From Candidatus Altarchaeales archaeon (GTDB taxonomy: Archaea > Altiarchaeota > Altiarchaeia > IMC4 > SCGC-AAA252-I15): a stretch of 10,466 bases of DNA. Within the stretch, counting starts at the first letter, position 1. Every line of letters starts with the position of its first letter. Where the stretch lies: NCBI GenBank assembly GCA_016867655.1, contig VGJA01000018.1, positions 1 to 10,466 on the forward strand, in the 5' to 3' direction. The translations under genes were made by a program, and so were the position numbers. This document shows, one piece after another, positions 1 to 7,118 of the stretch. The notes beneath the pieces are model-generated. The model did no database searches and was not told the DNA's origin. It was given only the letters and a program-made list of their open reading frames with translations.

Positions 1-138
1 TTGTGCCCGACAATGAAGACCATAACCTTGGAAAAAGTGCTCGCATCCCTCAAGGAAAAAAAGCACGAAGTTGTTGTGCCGAACGAAATAGCGAGAAAAG
101 CCAGAAAGGCGTTAGATAGAATGCTTGAACTCATCTAG
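1..138 (+). CDS. nadA: Quinolinate synthase, C-terminal fragment (5' end outside window)
   Basis: Reading from base 1 gives 45 codons ending in TAG at 136-138, so only the C-terminus is present. The fragment begins LCPTMKTITLEKVLASLKEK and ends in ARKALDRMLELI. This matches the end of NadA, which condenses iminoaspartate with dihydroxyacetone phosphate to quinolinate in de novo NAD synthesis, in the cytosol. The Cys at fragment residue 2, in the CPTM context, corresponds to the last of the three Cys that bind the [4Fe-4S] cluster of NadA. About 43 residues after that Cys agrees with the tail length of compact archaeal NadA proteins. The TLEKVL and VPxEIAxKARKALDRML patterns are family-typical. 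The stop lies inside the 3' end of the convergent zinc-ribbon gene (8-bp overlap). Identification rests on recalled family motifs over a short piece. Confidence 0.85.
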   Translation: MCPTMKTITLEKVLASLKEKKHEVVVPNEIARKARKALDRMLELI

Positions 139-469
139 GCTTCACTGCCTTCTTTATGTGCGGGTACTTGCATGGCAGGCATAGCATCTTTCTTTCATCC
201 AGAAAACACAAATTGCACCTGTAGACCTCCAATGGCGTGAGCTCCCTCAGCCTCACCCTCCTGCAGTTCGGACAGTAGCCCTCGTCGCAGTCCATGCAGA
301 ATATCCTAAAGCAGTTGGGGCACTCCACAAACCTCAAATTGAACTTTCTTTTGTCTACTGTGTCTTCATAGCATGCAAGCGTTTCCGTTTCATTACACCT
401 GCTGCACTCGGCCTTTATGTAGAAAACATTGTGCTTGCCGTGCTTGCGTATGCTGTGGGGCTTCTTCAT
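131..469 (-). CDS. Small zinc-ribbon-like protein with six CxxC pairs
   Basis: This 112-residue basic protein has 13 cysteines. Twelve form six CxxC pairs at residues 22/25, 50/53, 58/61, 66/69, 85/88 and 97/100, and one stands alone at 33. Six pairs are enough for three four-Cys zinc sites, as in rubredoxin-like or zinc-ribbon knuckles. The N-terminus (KKPHSIRKHGKH) and the C-terminus (HIKKAVKPR) are basic, which could suit nucleic-acid contact. No signal peptide or membrane span is visible, so it is probably cytosolic. I do not recognise the family, and DNA/RNA binding or a role as a protein-interaction module are both guesses. The start is the ATG at 467-469. A T-rich TATA-like stretch lies about 25-34 bases upstream on this strand. 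The gene overlaps the end of nadA tail to tail by 8 bp and is codirectional with argS, but about 194 bp separate them. Confidence 0.75.
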   Translation of the reverse strand: MKKPHSIRKHGKHNVFYIKAECSRCNETETLACYEDTVDKRKFNLRFVECPNCFRIFCMDCDEGYCPNCRRVRLRELTPLEVYRCNLCFLDERKMLCLPCKYPHIKKAVKPR

Positions 470-493
470 AAAAATGTATTAAGAGAGACGGGT

Positions 494-503
494 ATTAAAA
501 TAA
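494..503 (-). promoter_or_regulatory. Possible TATA box for the zinc-ribbon-like gene
   Basis: On the minus strand the sequence TTATTTTAAT lies 25-34 bases before the ATG at 469. That would place transcription start within a few bases of the start codon, the leaderless arrangement common in archaea. The region is AT-rich overall, and the same T-run could instead end the argS transcript, so the call is weak. Confidence 0.3.
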
Positions 504-510
504 AAAGAGC

Positions 511-663
511 TTAGTTTTCGGTTTTCAGTTTTGTTTTGTGGTTTTGGCGGGTTTGTTTTGTGGTTTTGTTCTCGGGTTTTCGGGAAACCATGAAAACCGT
601 GAAAACTTGTCCCGCAGGATCCCCGAGAGGGAGAAACCGAAGACCGAAAACTGAAAACCGTTT
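511..663. repeat. Low-complexity region with nested inverted and direct repeats
   Basis: This stretch between argS and the zinc-ribbon-like gene is strongly strand-biased. The left half (511-580) is nearly all G and T on the + strand, and the right half is A-, G- and C-rich. A perfect 14-bp inverted repeat joins 519-532 (CGGTTTTCAGTTTT) to 647-660. Inside it, 571-576 (CTCGGG) pairs with 622-627 and 581-585 (CGGGA) pairs with 610-614. A local alternative hairpin is 575-579 with 585-589. A 17-bp direct repeat (TTTGTTTTGTGGTTTTG) occurs at 530-546 and 552-568. It lies directly after the argS stop, so it would be the 3' untranslated region of that mRNA. It may be a structured 3' end, a terminator, or a small degenerate repeat element. 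No convincing coding potential is seen. Confidence 0.6.
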
Positions 664-2379
664 TCACATCCTTTCTGGGGCTTCTATTCCAAGCAAATTT
701 AGGCCTGTTTTTACCACCTCTTTCACAGAGTGGACTATCAGAAGCCTTCTCTCCCTCACCTTTTTTTCTGCCGGGATTACTGGACATTGGATGTAGAATT
801 TGTTGTAGGTTGAAGCTAGAGCGTAGAGGTAGTTTGCAATCAAATTTGGTTTTAAGTCTCTTGCAGAGGTTTCAACAACGTCTGGAAACAGCGAAAGCTC
901 CTTCAGCAGTTGTTTTTCAATTTCATCCAAGTTCAAGTCAACTTTTTCGGCACTAATCCCACTCACCTTCTCTCCAGACTTCTCCAGTATCCTGCACGAC
1001 CTGGCGTGGACATACTGTATGTAAGGTGCAGTCTCGCCGTCAAAACTCAAGGCCTCGCTCCAGCTGAAGGTAATCGGCTTAGAGGGCGCAGTCTTTATTA
1101 TATGATACTTTACCGCACCGATTCCTATCATGCCTGCAGTCTCTTTTCCAGCTATGCCCCTCTTTTCAACCTCCAGTTCAGCTTTTTCAACAGCCTCCTC
1201 AAGCAGCTCGTCAACCGAAGCGATTTCGCCTCTTCTGGTGGAAAGCTTGCTGCCTTCAAAAGAAACAAAACTGTAGTGCACGACATCCAAAGGTTTTTTG
1301 AAGCCAAGGAATTCTTGGAGTATGGTCTTAAGCTCCAAGGTCTGCAGCTTGTGGTCTTCGCCCAGGACGTTAATCAGCCTGTCTCCGCAATTCTGTTTTT
1401 CAAGATGGTACGCCAGGTCTCTGGCTGAATAAACTGTCGTCCCGTCCAGTCGCTTCAATACCGTCAAACCCGCCTGCTTCTCTATGCCATATCCGCTTAA
1501 ATCCAGGCCGGAACCTACTTCAGTCGTCTTCCAAAGCCTGGATTTCTCAAGCTTTGACACGACTTCAAGAGCCTTCTTGTTTACAACAAACTTGCTTTCA
1601 AAATCAAACACATCAAACTTTATGCCCACTTTGTCGAACACCTGCTTCTGGCCTTTCAGGCAGTTCTCAGCAGCAGAAGTCATTGCACCCAGAGCTTTTT
1701 TGTCGCCTGATTCAGCGCTTTGTATCATCTCCTGAACGCGTTTCTGGAATCCAGTGTCTGACTCAAACACCTTGTTTGCAGCCACATACTCGAAAAAAAT
1801 CTTGAAGTCTGGTTTATCCTTAAATTTGCTGTATTTGGACAAAACCTCCTCATCCGGCTTTACCCCCTCCTTAAAACCCAAAGCTATGACAGCCATCTGC
1901 TTTCCAATGTCGTTCACAAAGTAGTGCGTCTCAACCTCATAGCCCGCAAAATTTAGAATCCTCTTTATTGAATCCCCGATGATGCTGTTTCTAAGCCTGC
2001 CCACGTGTATCGGCCCGGAAGGATTTACAGAAGTGTGCTCCAAAACAATCTTTCCTTCAGACTCTACAAGGGGTTTTCCATAATCTTCTTCAGAAAGCAG
2101 TATGGTGTTTAAGACATGTTTGGCGAAATTCTCGAAATTGAGGTGGAAGTTCACATAGCCGTTCACAGCCTCAACACTCCCTACCAAACCAACTGGCTTT
2201 ATTTTCCTTGCAAGGCTTTCAGCAACCTCCTTCGGGCTTTTTTTAAGCTTTTTAGCCAGCTTGAAAGCCAGGGTGGAAGACAAGTCTGCCACCTGCGAGA
2301 CCTGGACTTCGTCCAAGCTGACTTCCTCTCCGCAGGCTTCCTGCAGAAGCCCCCTAGCTTCTTCTTTTGCCTCGTTCAT
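664..2379 (-). CDS. argS: Arginyl-tRNA synthetase
   Basis: This 571-residue class I aminoacyl-tRNA synthetase charges tRNA-Arg with arginine in the cytosol. The length is normal for the family. In order, it shows: an N-terminal additional domain with the typical VADLSSTLAFKLAKKLKKSP stretch (about 30-49) and VNGYVNFHL (72-80); the HIGH-type signature HTSVNPSGPIHVGRLRNS (115-132), with HVGR at 125-128; YFVNDIGKQ (153-161); a GEDHK motif (340-344); the KMSK-equivalent KLSTRRGE (378-385); GAVKYHII (421-428); and an all-helical DALR anticodon-binding domain from about 455. It ends in LLGIEAPERM, the classic ArgRS terminus. All catalytic motifs are present and there is no frameshift. The ATG at 2377-2379 is supported by a TATA box 32-39 bases upstream. 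The gene is transcribed alone, divergently from the TPR gene. Confidence 0.97.
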   Translation of the reverse strand: MNEAKEEARGLLQEACGEEVSLDEVQVSQVADLSSTLAFKLAKKLKKSPKEVAESLARKIKPVGLVGSVEAVNGYVNFHLNFENFAKHVLNTILLSEEDYGKPLVESEGKIVLEHTSVNPSGPIHVGRLRNSIIGDSIKRILNFAGYEVETHYFVNDIGKQMAVIALGFKEGVKPDEEVLSKYSKFKDKPDFKIFFEYVAANKVFESDTGFQKRVQEMIQSAESGDKKALGAMTSAAENCLKGQKQVFDKVGIKFDVFDFESKFVVNKKALEVVSKLEKSRLWKTTEVGSGLDLSGYGIEKQAGLTVLKRLDGTTVYSARDLAYHLEKQNCGDRLINVLGEDHKLQTLELKTILQEFLGFKKPLDVVHYSFVSFEGSKLSTRRGEIASVDELLEEAVEKAELEVEKRGIAGKETAGMIGIGAVKYHIIKTAPSKPITFSWSEALSFDGETAPYIQYVHARSCRILEKSGEKVSGISAEKVDLNLDEIEKQLLKELSLFPDVVETSARDLKPNLIANYLYALASTYNKFYIQCPVIPAEKKVRERRLLIVHSVKEVVKTGLNLLGIEAPERM

Positions 2380-2410
2380 CTCATAGAAATTGTTTTAGTT
2401 GTTAAATAGA

Positions 2411-2418
2411 TATATAAT
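2411..2418 (-). promoter_or_regulatory. TATA box of argS
   Basis: The minus strand reads ATTATATA here, 32-39 bases before the argS ATG. That is right for an archaeal TATA box with a leader of only a few bases, and there is no Shine-Dalgarno sequence between box and start. The motif is nearly symmetric, so it might also serve the divergent TPR gene, which would then have a leader of about 110 bases. Confidence 0.6.
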
Positions 2419-2530
2419 GCTCCGGATTAAATTATAGTGAATAACAGAGATATCATGCTTTAAGCCATTGTCTTTTGGCATGTGCGAGTGGGCATTACGC
2501 ATGAATGGCATGTAGAAATACATCCTTTAC

Positions 2531-2540
2531 TATATGTATA
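2531..2540 (+). promoter_or_regulatory. TATA-like sequence just upstream of the TPR gene
   Basis: TATATGTATA is the best TATA match between argS and the TPR gene, but it ends only 7 bases before the ATG at 2548. A start site about 25 bases downstream would fall inside the coding sequence. Either this is not the promoter and the box at 2411-2418 is used, or the true start codon lies further in. No Shine-Dalgarno sequence precedes the ATG. Confidence 0.25.
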
Positions 2541-2547
2541 ACTTGAC

Positions 2548-5500
2548 ATGGACTTGATTAAGGAAGCCGAGGCCAAGCTTTACTCCACCGAGGCGGGAGC
2601 CAGCTTCAGTGCTGGAAAATACGCGGCTGCTGCAAAAAGCTACAAAAAAGCTGCTGAACTGTATCTGTCTATGCAAAAAGTCTTGGATGCTGCTTTGGCC
2701 TACCGCAAGACTGCTGAGTCCTACCACAAGATAAAAGCCCCTCTCAAAGAGGAGGAGAGGAAGAATGTCAAAGAAGCTGTTAGCTTTTACTCGCTTTCAG
2801 CTGAAAACTATGGTGAAGGTGGTGATTACCTGAATGCCGGAGACGGTTATGAGAATGCGGCCAAGCTTTCAGACGAAGTGGGCGACCTGAATAAGGCGGT
2901 TGAATACTCCCTAAAGTCCGTTCTAGCCTACACCAAATCAGGAGACCAGCTGTCGATAAGCCACGCCTATTTGTACACAGCCAGATATTACGAAAAAATG
3001 GGCAGAATGGAAGAGGCTGCCGGGAACTATGAAAGAGCCGGCGAAATAAACCTGCAGATTTCAGACAACCGCCGTTCAGCATCCAACTATGTCAGCGCGG
3101 CCGAATGCTACAAAAAAGTCGGGAAGGTGGACAAGGCTATAAGCGCCCTGGCAAACTCGGTGAACGCAAACCTGAAGCTGAGGGAGTACTCCAAGATAGC
3201 CGAAACCTACGAGCAGATGGCGGAACTCTACATGCAGGTTGGTGATTTCAAGAATTCAGTCTACTACCACAAAAAGGCTGCCGAACTTAGCTTTGACAAC
3301 AAAGACTACTCTGCAGTCGGGTTGAGCTACTTTAGGATGGGCGCGCTCTATGATGTCAACAAAGATTATGAGAATGCCTTGAAGTACTACTTGGAGTCTG
3401 CGGAAGCCAGCCTTAAGGCAAAAAACTATGACCCGGCTTCCTTCTCCTATGAGAAGGTGGGGGAGTGTTATGGAAAGCTTGGAGACACACTGAAGGCTTC
3501 CGAATACTATGTGTATTCCGCCAAGACCAGCATTTCTGCAGGCAAAACCCAGGACGCGCTTAGGACCTACACCAAGGCTGCAAACAATTTCATAGAGCAT
3601 GCCGAGGCAAAGCTGCTTGAAAAGGACTATGAGAATGCGGCGTTGTTCTACGCCAAGGCGGTTGACTGCTATGCCGGGCTTGAGGACTTTCAGAGTGCAG
3701 GCGAAATCTATATGAGGCGGGCTGAAACCTACATGAAAGCAGGGGAAAAACAGAAGGCCAATGAAAACTACATTTTGGCAGCCGAGAGTTTTCTGAAAGC
3801 CGGGGGTGAGAAAACTGCCGGATACGCTTACAAACTGGGCGGCGAATACCAGAGTTCTGCTTCATGCTATTTCAGGTATGCCGAAAAGAACTCGATGAAA
3901 AACAAAGATATCGAGGCCGCTGAAGGCTATCTGCTTGCAGCGAGAGCTTACGTAAAGATTGGCGCCGATGCTGAGAGAAGGAACTGCTACACCAAGTCGC
4001 TGTTCCACTATGAAAAGGTGACTAAAGACAGCAAGTCAAGCCCCAAGCTTAAGGCAGACGTCTTTGAGAAGATGGGCGAATGTTACATAGACATCTCAGA
4101 CCTGCGCAGGGCTGAATCACACTTCCAGCAGGCCGCCAACCTTTACAAAGAAATCAAGTATGAGCTTGGGTTGAATTTAAGCACTGCCCTGCTGGACAGA
4201 GTCAAAGGCCAAAGTGCTCTAGAGCTTGGAGAGCACGCTAAGGCCGTTGAAATGCTGAAGAACTCGTTTAACCTGTTTGAAAATCTGCTGAATTCAGGAA
4301 AATTCGACAGCGATTTCTCAAGCTACCTCAAGGAGCACAAAAACTTGGTTGAGAGTCTGATATACAAAATAGAAATTAAGCCGGATATAGAGATGCTGTG
4401 TGACAAGCACTCCTACACTTTTTCAGACACAGTATTGGTTGTGAACGGAATTTTGAACAACAACGGACAGTATTCCATAAACTCGATAAGCTTTCTATTC
4501 CACCTTCCGGAGGACTTTGAGGTGGTCAAGCTTCCAAAAGATATCAAGGAACTTAATCCCAAGGAGTCTGTCAAGATTTTGGCTGAAATCCTCATCAAAA
4601 GGCCCGGCGAATATGTGGTCAAGCCTTTTGAAATATTCTACAGAGACGAAAGAGGCAACAAATATGTCAAGTCGTCCAGCGAGTCAATAATATCTGTCGG
4701 CGAGCGCCCTCCAGAGGACTTCAAAAACTTCAGGCTTGCGGTGGAAGTCTACACGAGATATGCCGAGGCGCAGCTTTTGAACAAAAACTATTTCTACGCG
4801 GGAGACGGGTTCAAAAAGGCCGCTGAAATCTATGGAAAGTTCAATCAGGATGAGAAGGTCAGGGGGCGCTACATGGCTGCTGTGGACGCCTACTTTGAGT
4901 ATGTCAAAAGCCAGCCTGATGAAATGACTGACATGGTTTTAATCAGCAGGCTCGGAGACGCCTTCTGGAACATCGCTGAATGCTATGAGTCCACTGGAGA
5001 CTTCGAAAACTCTTTGGAAAACTATAGGAAGGCGATTTCGCATTACCTCAAGTCGAACACCCAAGACAAGCTGAACATAGGAAACGCTCTGGTGGCTGGG
5101 CTGGAGGCCAAAAAGGCCATAGAGCACGGTGAATACTCTGTTGCGTCTGAAATGCTGTCCAATTCCATGACATTGTTCAACGAGGCCTTGAAGAAAGGCG
5201 GTTTGAGTGCGGCTCAACTTAGTTTGATAGAAAAACACAATGCTGAGTCCAAGATGTTGGTAGAAAAGATAAGAGGCACTCCCATAATGACTATCTCCTT
5301 AGAGTCTCCAAGCAAAATCAGCGTAAACCAGAGGTTCACAGTTAAAGCTTTGCTGACCAACCCAGGCGACATAACTTTGAGCAAGATAAGGTTCATGCTA
5401 AACTTCCCTGAAGGTTTCACTGTTGAAAAAGCCCCAACGCAGTCTATTGACCTCTTGCCAAAAAATTCCCAGACAATTTCGCTTGACTTAACAGCCAAAA

Positions 5501-5985
5501 AAGTTGGTGAATACACGTTCAAGCCTCTGGAGGTCTCCTATACTGATGACAGGAACAACAACTACAAACTGGGTTCAAGCCAGATAATGATATCTGTTTC
5601 AGATAAGCCTGTGGAAGTCGGAGCAAAGGAGAAATTGGCTGACAGCGGGGAGAGACCTAGGGTGGAGGTGACGGTAAAAAAGCCGTCCACTGCAGTAGTG
5701 GGCGTCAAAATCGTTCTGGAAGGTGTGATAGAAAATTCAAGTTCAGCAACCGTGAATAACATAAGGTTCCTGGCCAACTTTCCGCAGGAGTTTGAGGTGA
5801 CTGAAACTCCTGAAGTGATACCGGAATTGGGCGGAATGTCCAGGCAGGAAATATCCTTTGGAGTCATACCCCAAAAGGCTGGCGAATACACGCTAACGCC
5901 GCTTGAAATATTCTATAGAGACGCCCATGGGAACAGGTACTTCAAGAGCTCGAATGAAGTCAAAATGCATGTGATATCGAGATAA
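2548..5985 (+). CDS. Large cytoplasmic TPR protein with three beta-sandwich domains
   Basis: This 1145-residue protein has no signal peptide or membrane span, so it is probably cytosolic. Residues 1 to about 607 are a long solenoid of TPR-like helical hairpins with a period near 40 residues (A..Y...GDY..A...Y.KAAELY), resembling the alpha-SNAP style of TPR. Residues 608-718 form a first beta-rich domain (FLFHLPEDFEVVKLP; PGEYVVKPFEIFYRD; GNKYVKSS). Residues about 725-909 are a second TPR block. Residues 910-1018 and 1038-1143 are two further copies of the beta domain. Each copy carries an F..NFP.GF/EF-type strand, (P/A)GEY....LE(I/V)xYxD, and GN.Y/NNxY near its end. Residues 543-607 and 842-909, which precede beta domains 1 and 2, are also related, so the helix-plus-sandwich module has been duplicated. 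The fold of the beta domain (CARDB/NEW3-like or adaptin-ear-like) is my guess. The role is probably a scaffold or adaptor, perhaps for the MoxR ATPase downstream. The client is unknown. Confidence 0.9.
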   Translation: MDLIKEAEAKLYSTEAGASFSAGKYAAAAKSYKKAAELYLSMQKVLDAALAYRKTAESYHKIKAPLKEEERKNVKEAVSFYSLSAENYGEGGDYLNAGDGYENAAKLSDEVGDLNKAVEYSLKSVLAYTKSGDQLSISHAYLYTARYYEKMGRMEEAAGNYERAGEINLQISDNRRSASNYVSAAECYKKVGKVDKAISALANSVNANLKLREYSKIAETYEQMAELYMQVGDFKNSVYYHKKAAELSFDNKDYSAVGLSYFRMGALYDVNKDYENALKYYLESAEASLKAKNYDPASFSYEKVGECYGKLGDTLKASEYYVYSAKTSISAGKTQDALRTYTKAANNFIEHAEAKLLEKDYENAALFYAKAVDCYAGLEDFQSAGEIYMRRAETYMKAGEKQKANENYILAAESFLKAGGEKTAGYAYKLGGEYQSSASCYFRYAEKNSMKNKDIEAAEGYLLAARAYVKIGADAERRNCYTKSLFHYEKVTKDSKSSPKLKADVFEKMGECYIDISDLRRAESHFQQAANLYKEIKYELGLNLSTALLDRVKGQSALELGEHAKAVEMLKNSFNLFENLLNSGKFDSDFSSYLKEHKNLVESLIYKIEIKPDIEMLCDKHSYTFSDTVLVVNGILNNNGQYSINSISFLFHLPEDFEVVKLPKDIKELNPKESVKILAEILIKRPGEYVVKPFEIFYRDERGNKYVKSSSESIISVGERPPEDFKNFRLAVEVYTRYAEAQLLNKNYFYAGDGFKKAAEIYGKFNQDEKVRGRYMAAVDAYFEYVKSQPDEMTDMVLISRLGDAFWNIAECYESTGDFENSLENYRKAISHYLKSNTQDKLNIGNALVAGLEAKKAIEHGEYSVASEMLSNSMTLFNEALKKGGLSAAQLSLIEKHNAESKMLVEKIRGTPIMTISLESPSKISVNQRFTVKALLTNPGDITLSKIRFMLNFPEGFTVEKAPTQSIDLLPKNSQTISLDLTAKKVGEYTFKPLEVSYTDDRNNNYKLGSSQIMISVSDKPVEVGAKEKLADSGERPRVEVTVKKPSTAVVGVKIVLEGVIENSSSATVNNIRFLANFPQEFEVTETPEVIPELGGMSRQEISFGVIPQKAGEYTLTPLEIFYRDAHGNRYFKSSNEVKMHVISR

Positions 5986-5995
5986 CTCCTGCGGG

Positions 5996-6107
5996 GATAA
6001 ATACCTCCGCTTCAATGAAGTCAAAATTCAGGTGGTGTTTGGATAGCCTTTTGGGGGCAGATACTTCAGCTTGAATGAAGTCAAAATACACGTGATGTCG
6101 AGATGGC
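5996..6107 (+). pseudogene. Two degenerate tandem copies of the TPR gene's 3' end
   Basis: The last ~55 coding bases of the TPR gene (about 5934-5985) recur twice after its stop codon. The core AATGAAGTCAAAAT is identical at 5953-5966 (coding), 6014-6027 and 6074-6087, giving periods of 61 and 60 bases. Conceptual translations keep the protein pattern: GNRYFKSSNEVKMHVISR in the gene, then GDKYLRFNEVKIQVVFG-stop, then GGRYFSLNEVKIHVMSR followed by eight codons and a stop at 6134-6136 or nearby. The two extra copies share one reading frame, shifted by +1 from the gene, so they are not translated as part of it. Copy 3 is closer to the gene than copy 2 over its end (CGTGAT.TCGAGAT). They are probably relics of tandem duplication, but spare C-terminal cassettes are a possibility. 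Confidence 0.7.
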
Positions 6108-6136
6108 CTGCAGCATTTCTCCCATAGACATCAAGT

Positions 6137-6144
6137 CTTAAATA
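6137..6144 (+). promoter_or_regulatory. TATA box of the moxR gene
   Basis: CTTAAATA is centred about 33 bases before the ATG at 6174, which would give a leader of about 6 bases or less. A second AT-rich stretch (CTAATATATT, 6152-6161) is closer than usual for a TATA box. No Shine-Dalgarno sequence precedes the start. This suggests moxR and the gene coupled to it have their own promoter and are not simply read through from the TPR gene. Confidence 0.5.
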
Positions 6145-6173
6145 GTCTCATCTAATATATTTCTGACAGAAAA

Positions 6174-7118
6174 ATGGTCGAACGCGAGAAGGACATATAC
6201 CAGCAGTTCAGGCAGCTGATGGACGAAGTCCACAAGGTGATAGTCGGCAACGACGACGTGATACAGCAGATTGTGATAGCAGTATTCACCGGAAACCACG
6301 TTCTTCTTGAAAGCGTTCCGGGCATGGGCAAGACAGCTCTTGCAAACTCCATAGCAAGCGCCATGGACATGGACTTCAAAAGAGTCCAGTGCACGCCAGA
6401 CCTGACTGCAACAGACCTTATGGGGAGAGTCACTTATAATGCTGAAAAAAAGGAGCAGGTTCTGGAAAAAGGCGTGGTCTTCACCAATCTGCTTTTGGTT
6501 GACGAGATAAACAGAGCCCAGCCCAAAACCCAGTCTGCTTTGCTTGAGGCCATGGCAGAGAAGTCAGTCACTCTTGGAGGTGTGACATACCCGCTTCCCC
6601 AGCCTTTCACAGTCATAGCAACCCAGAATCCTGTGGAGCGGGATGGCACTTTCCCTCTTCCAGAGGCGCAGTCCGACAGGTTCATGTTCAAATCCGTTTT
6701 GAAGTACCTGCCAATGGAGGACGAGATGCTCATACTAAAATCCAAGCTGGCCAAGGAAAAGATAAGCAAAGTCTTCAATCCGCCGGAGATACTCATAATA
6801 AAGGAGGAGATAAAGAACAGCGTTTCCATTTCGGATTCACTGCTTGAATACATACTCAAAATAGTGGACGGCACGAGAAAGCGCAGGGAGGTCCAGACTG
6901 GAGGAAGCACTAGGGCATCGATATCTCTTATGGAGTCGTCCAAAGCCAAAGCGTTCTTTGAGGGCAGGGATTACGTGACGGTGAAAGACATCAAGGAGCT
7001 GACGTTTCCAGTATTAAGGCATAGGATAATACTGAACCCTGACTCGAGGGACTTTGGCGTGACGACAGACGACATAATATCGAAGGTTTTGGAGCATGTT
7101 GAAGCCCCGGTAGAATGA
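6174..7118 (+). CDS. MoxR-family AAA+ ATPase
   Basis: This 314-residue protein is full length for the MoxR family of AAA+ ATPases, which use ATP to help fold, assemble or insert metal or cofactors into partner proteins. Visible motifs are Walker A VPGMGKT (48-54); Walker B LLLVDEINR (106-114); the helix PKTQSALLEAMAEKSVTLGG (117-136), a MoxR hallmark; sensor 1 ATQNPVE (149-155) followed by GTFPLPEAQSDRF (158-170), whose R169 is the likely arginine finger; and sensor 2 in GGSTRAS with R247. All key residues are intact, so it should be active and presumably forms a cytosolic hexamer. Most MoxR genes sit beside DUF58 and von Willebrand A genes, and none is seen here. Instead the stop overlaps the start of an exported FG-GAP/TPR protein (ATGA, 7115-7118), which makes that protein its most likely partner. 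The ATG at 6174 is fixed by the TATA box just upstream. Confidence 0.95.
   Translation: MVEREKDIYQQFRQLMDEVHKVIVGNDDVIQQIVIAVFTGNHVLLESVPGMGKTALANSIASAMDMDFKRVQCTPDLTATDLMGRVTYNAEKKEQVLEKGVVFTNLLLVDEINRAQPKTQSALLEAMAEKSVTLGGVTYPLPQPFTVIATQNPVERDGTFPLPEAQSDRFMFKSVLKYLPMEDEMLILKSKLAKEKISKVFNPPEILIIKEEIKNSVSISDSLLEYILKIVDGTRKRREVQTGGSTRASISLMESSKAKAFFEGRDYVTVKDIKELTFPVLRHRIILNPDSRDFGVTTDDIISKVLEHVEAPVE

Noticed and set aside
536..796. ORFs on both strands across the repeat region and the argS 3' end (479-787 minus, 536-796 plus)
   Set aside because: Both run from low-complexity repeats into the coding sequence of argS in the wrong frame; neither shows a recognisable domain or sensible start context.
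910..1428. 172-codon ORF on the + strand opposite argS
   Set aside because: It is antisense to the catalytic and anticodon-binding coding regions of argS, whose motifs are intact. The translation looks like a shadow, with no domain.
2455..2525. Repeated GCATG words (TGGCATGT twice, CGCATG) as an operator or hairpin before the TPR gene
   Set aside because: The possible pairing is about 5 bases with mismatches and the spacing is irregular; it does not exceed chance in so short a stretch.
6434..6949. 171-codon ORF on the minus strand inside the MoxR gene
   Set aside because: It lies opposite the Walker B to sensor 2 coding region of a clear AAA+ gene. Its composition (Ser-rich, antisense-like) is that of a shadow frame.
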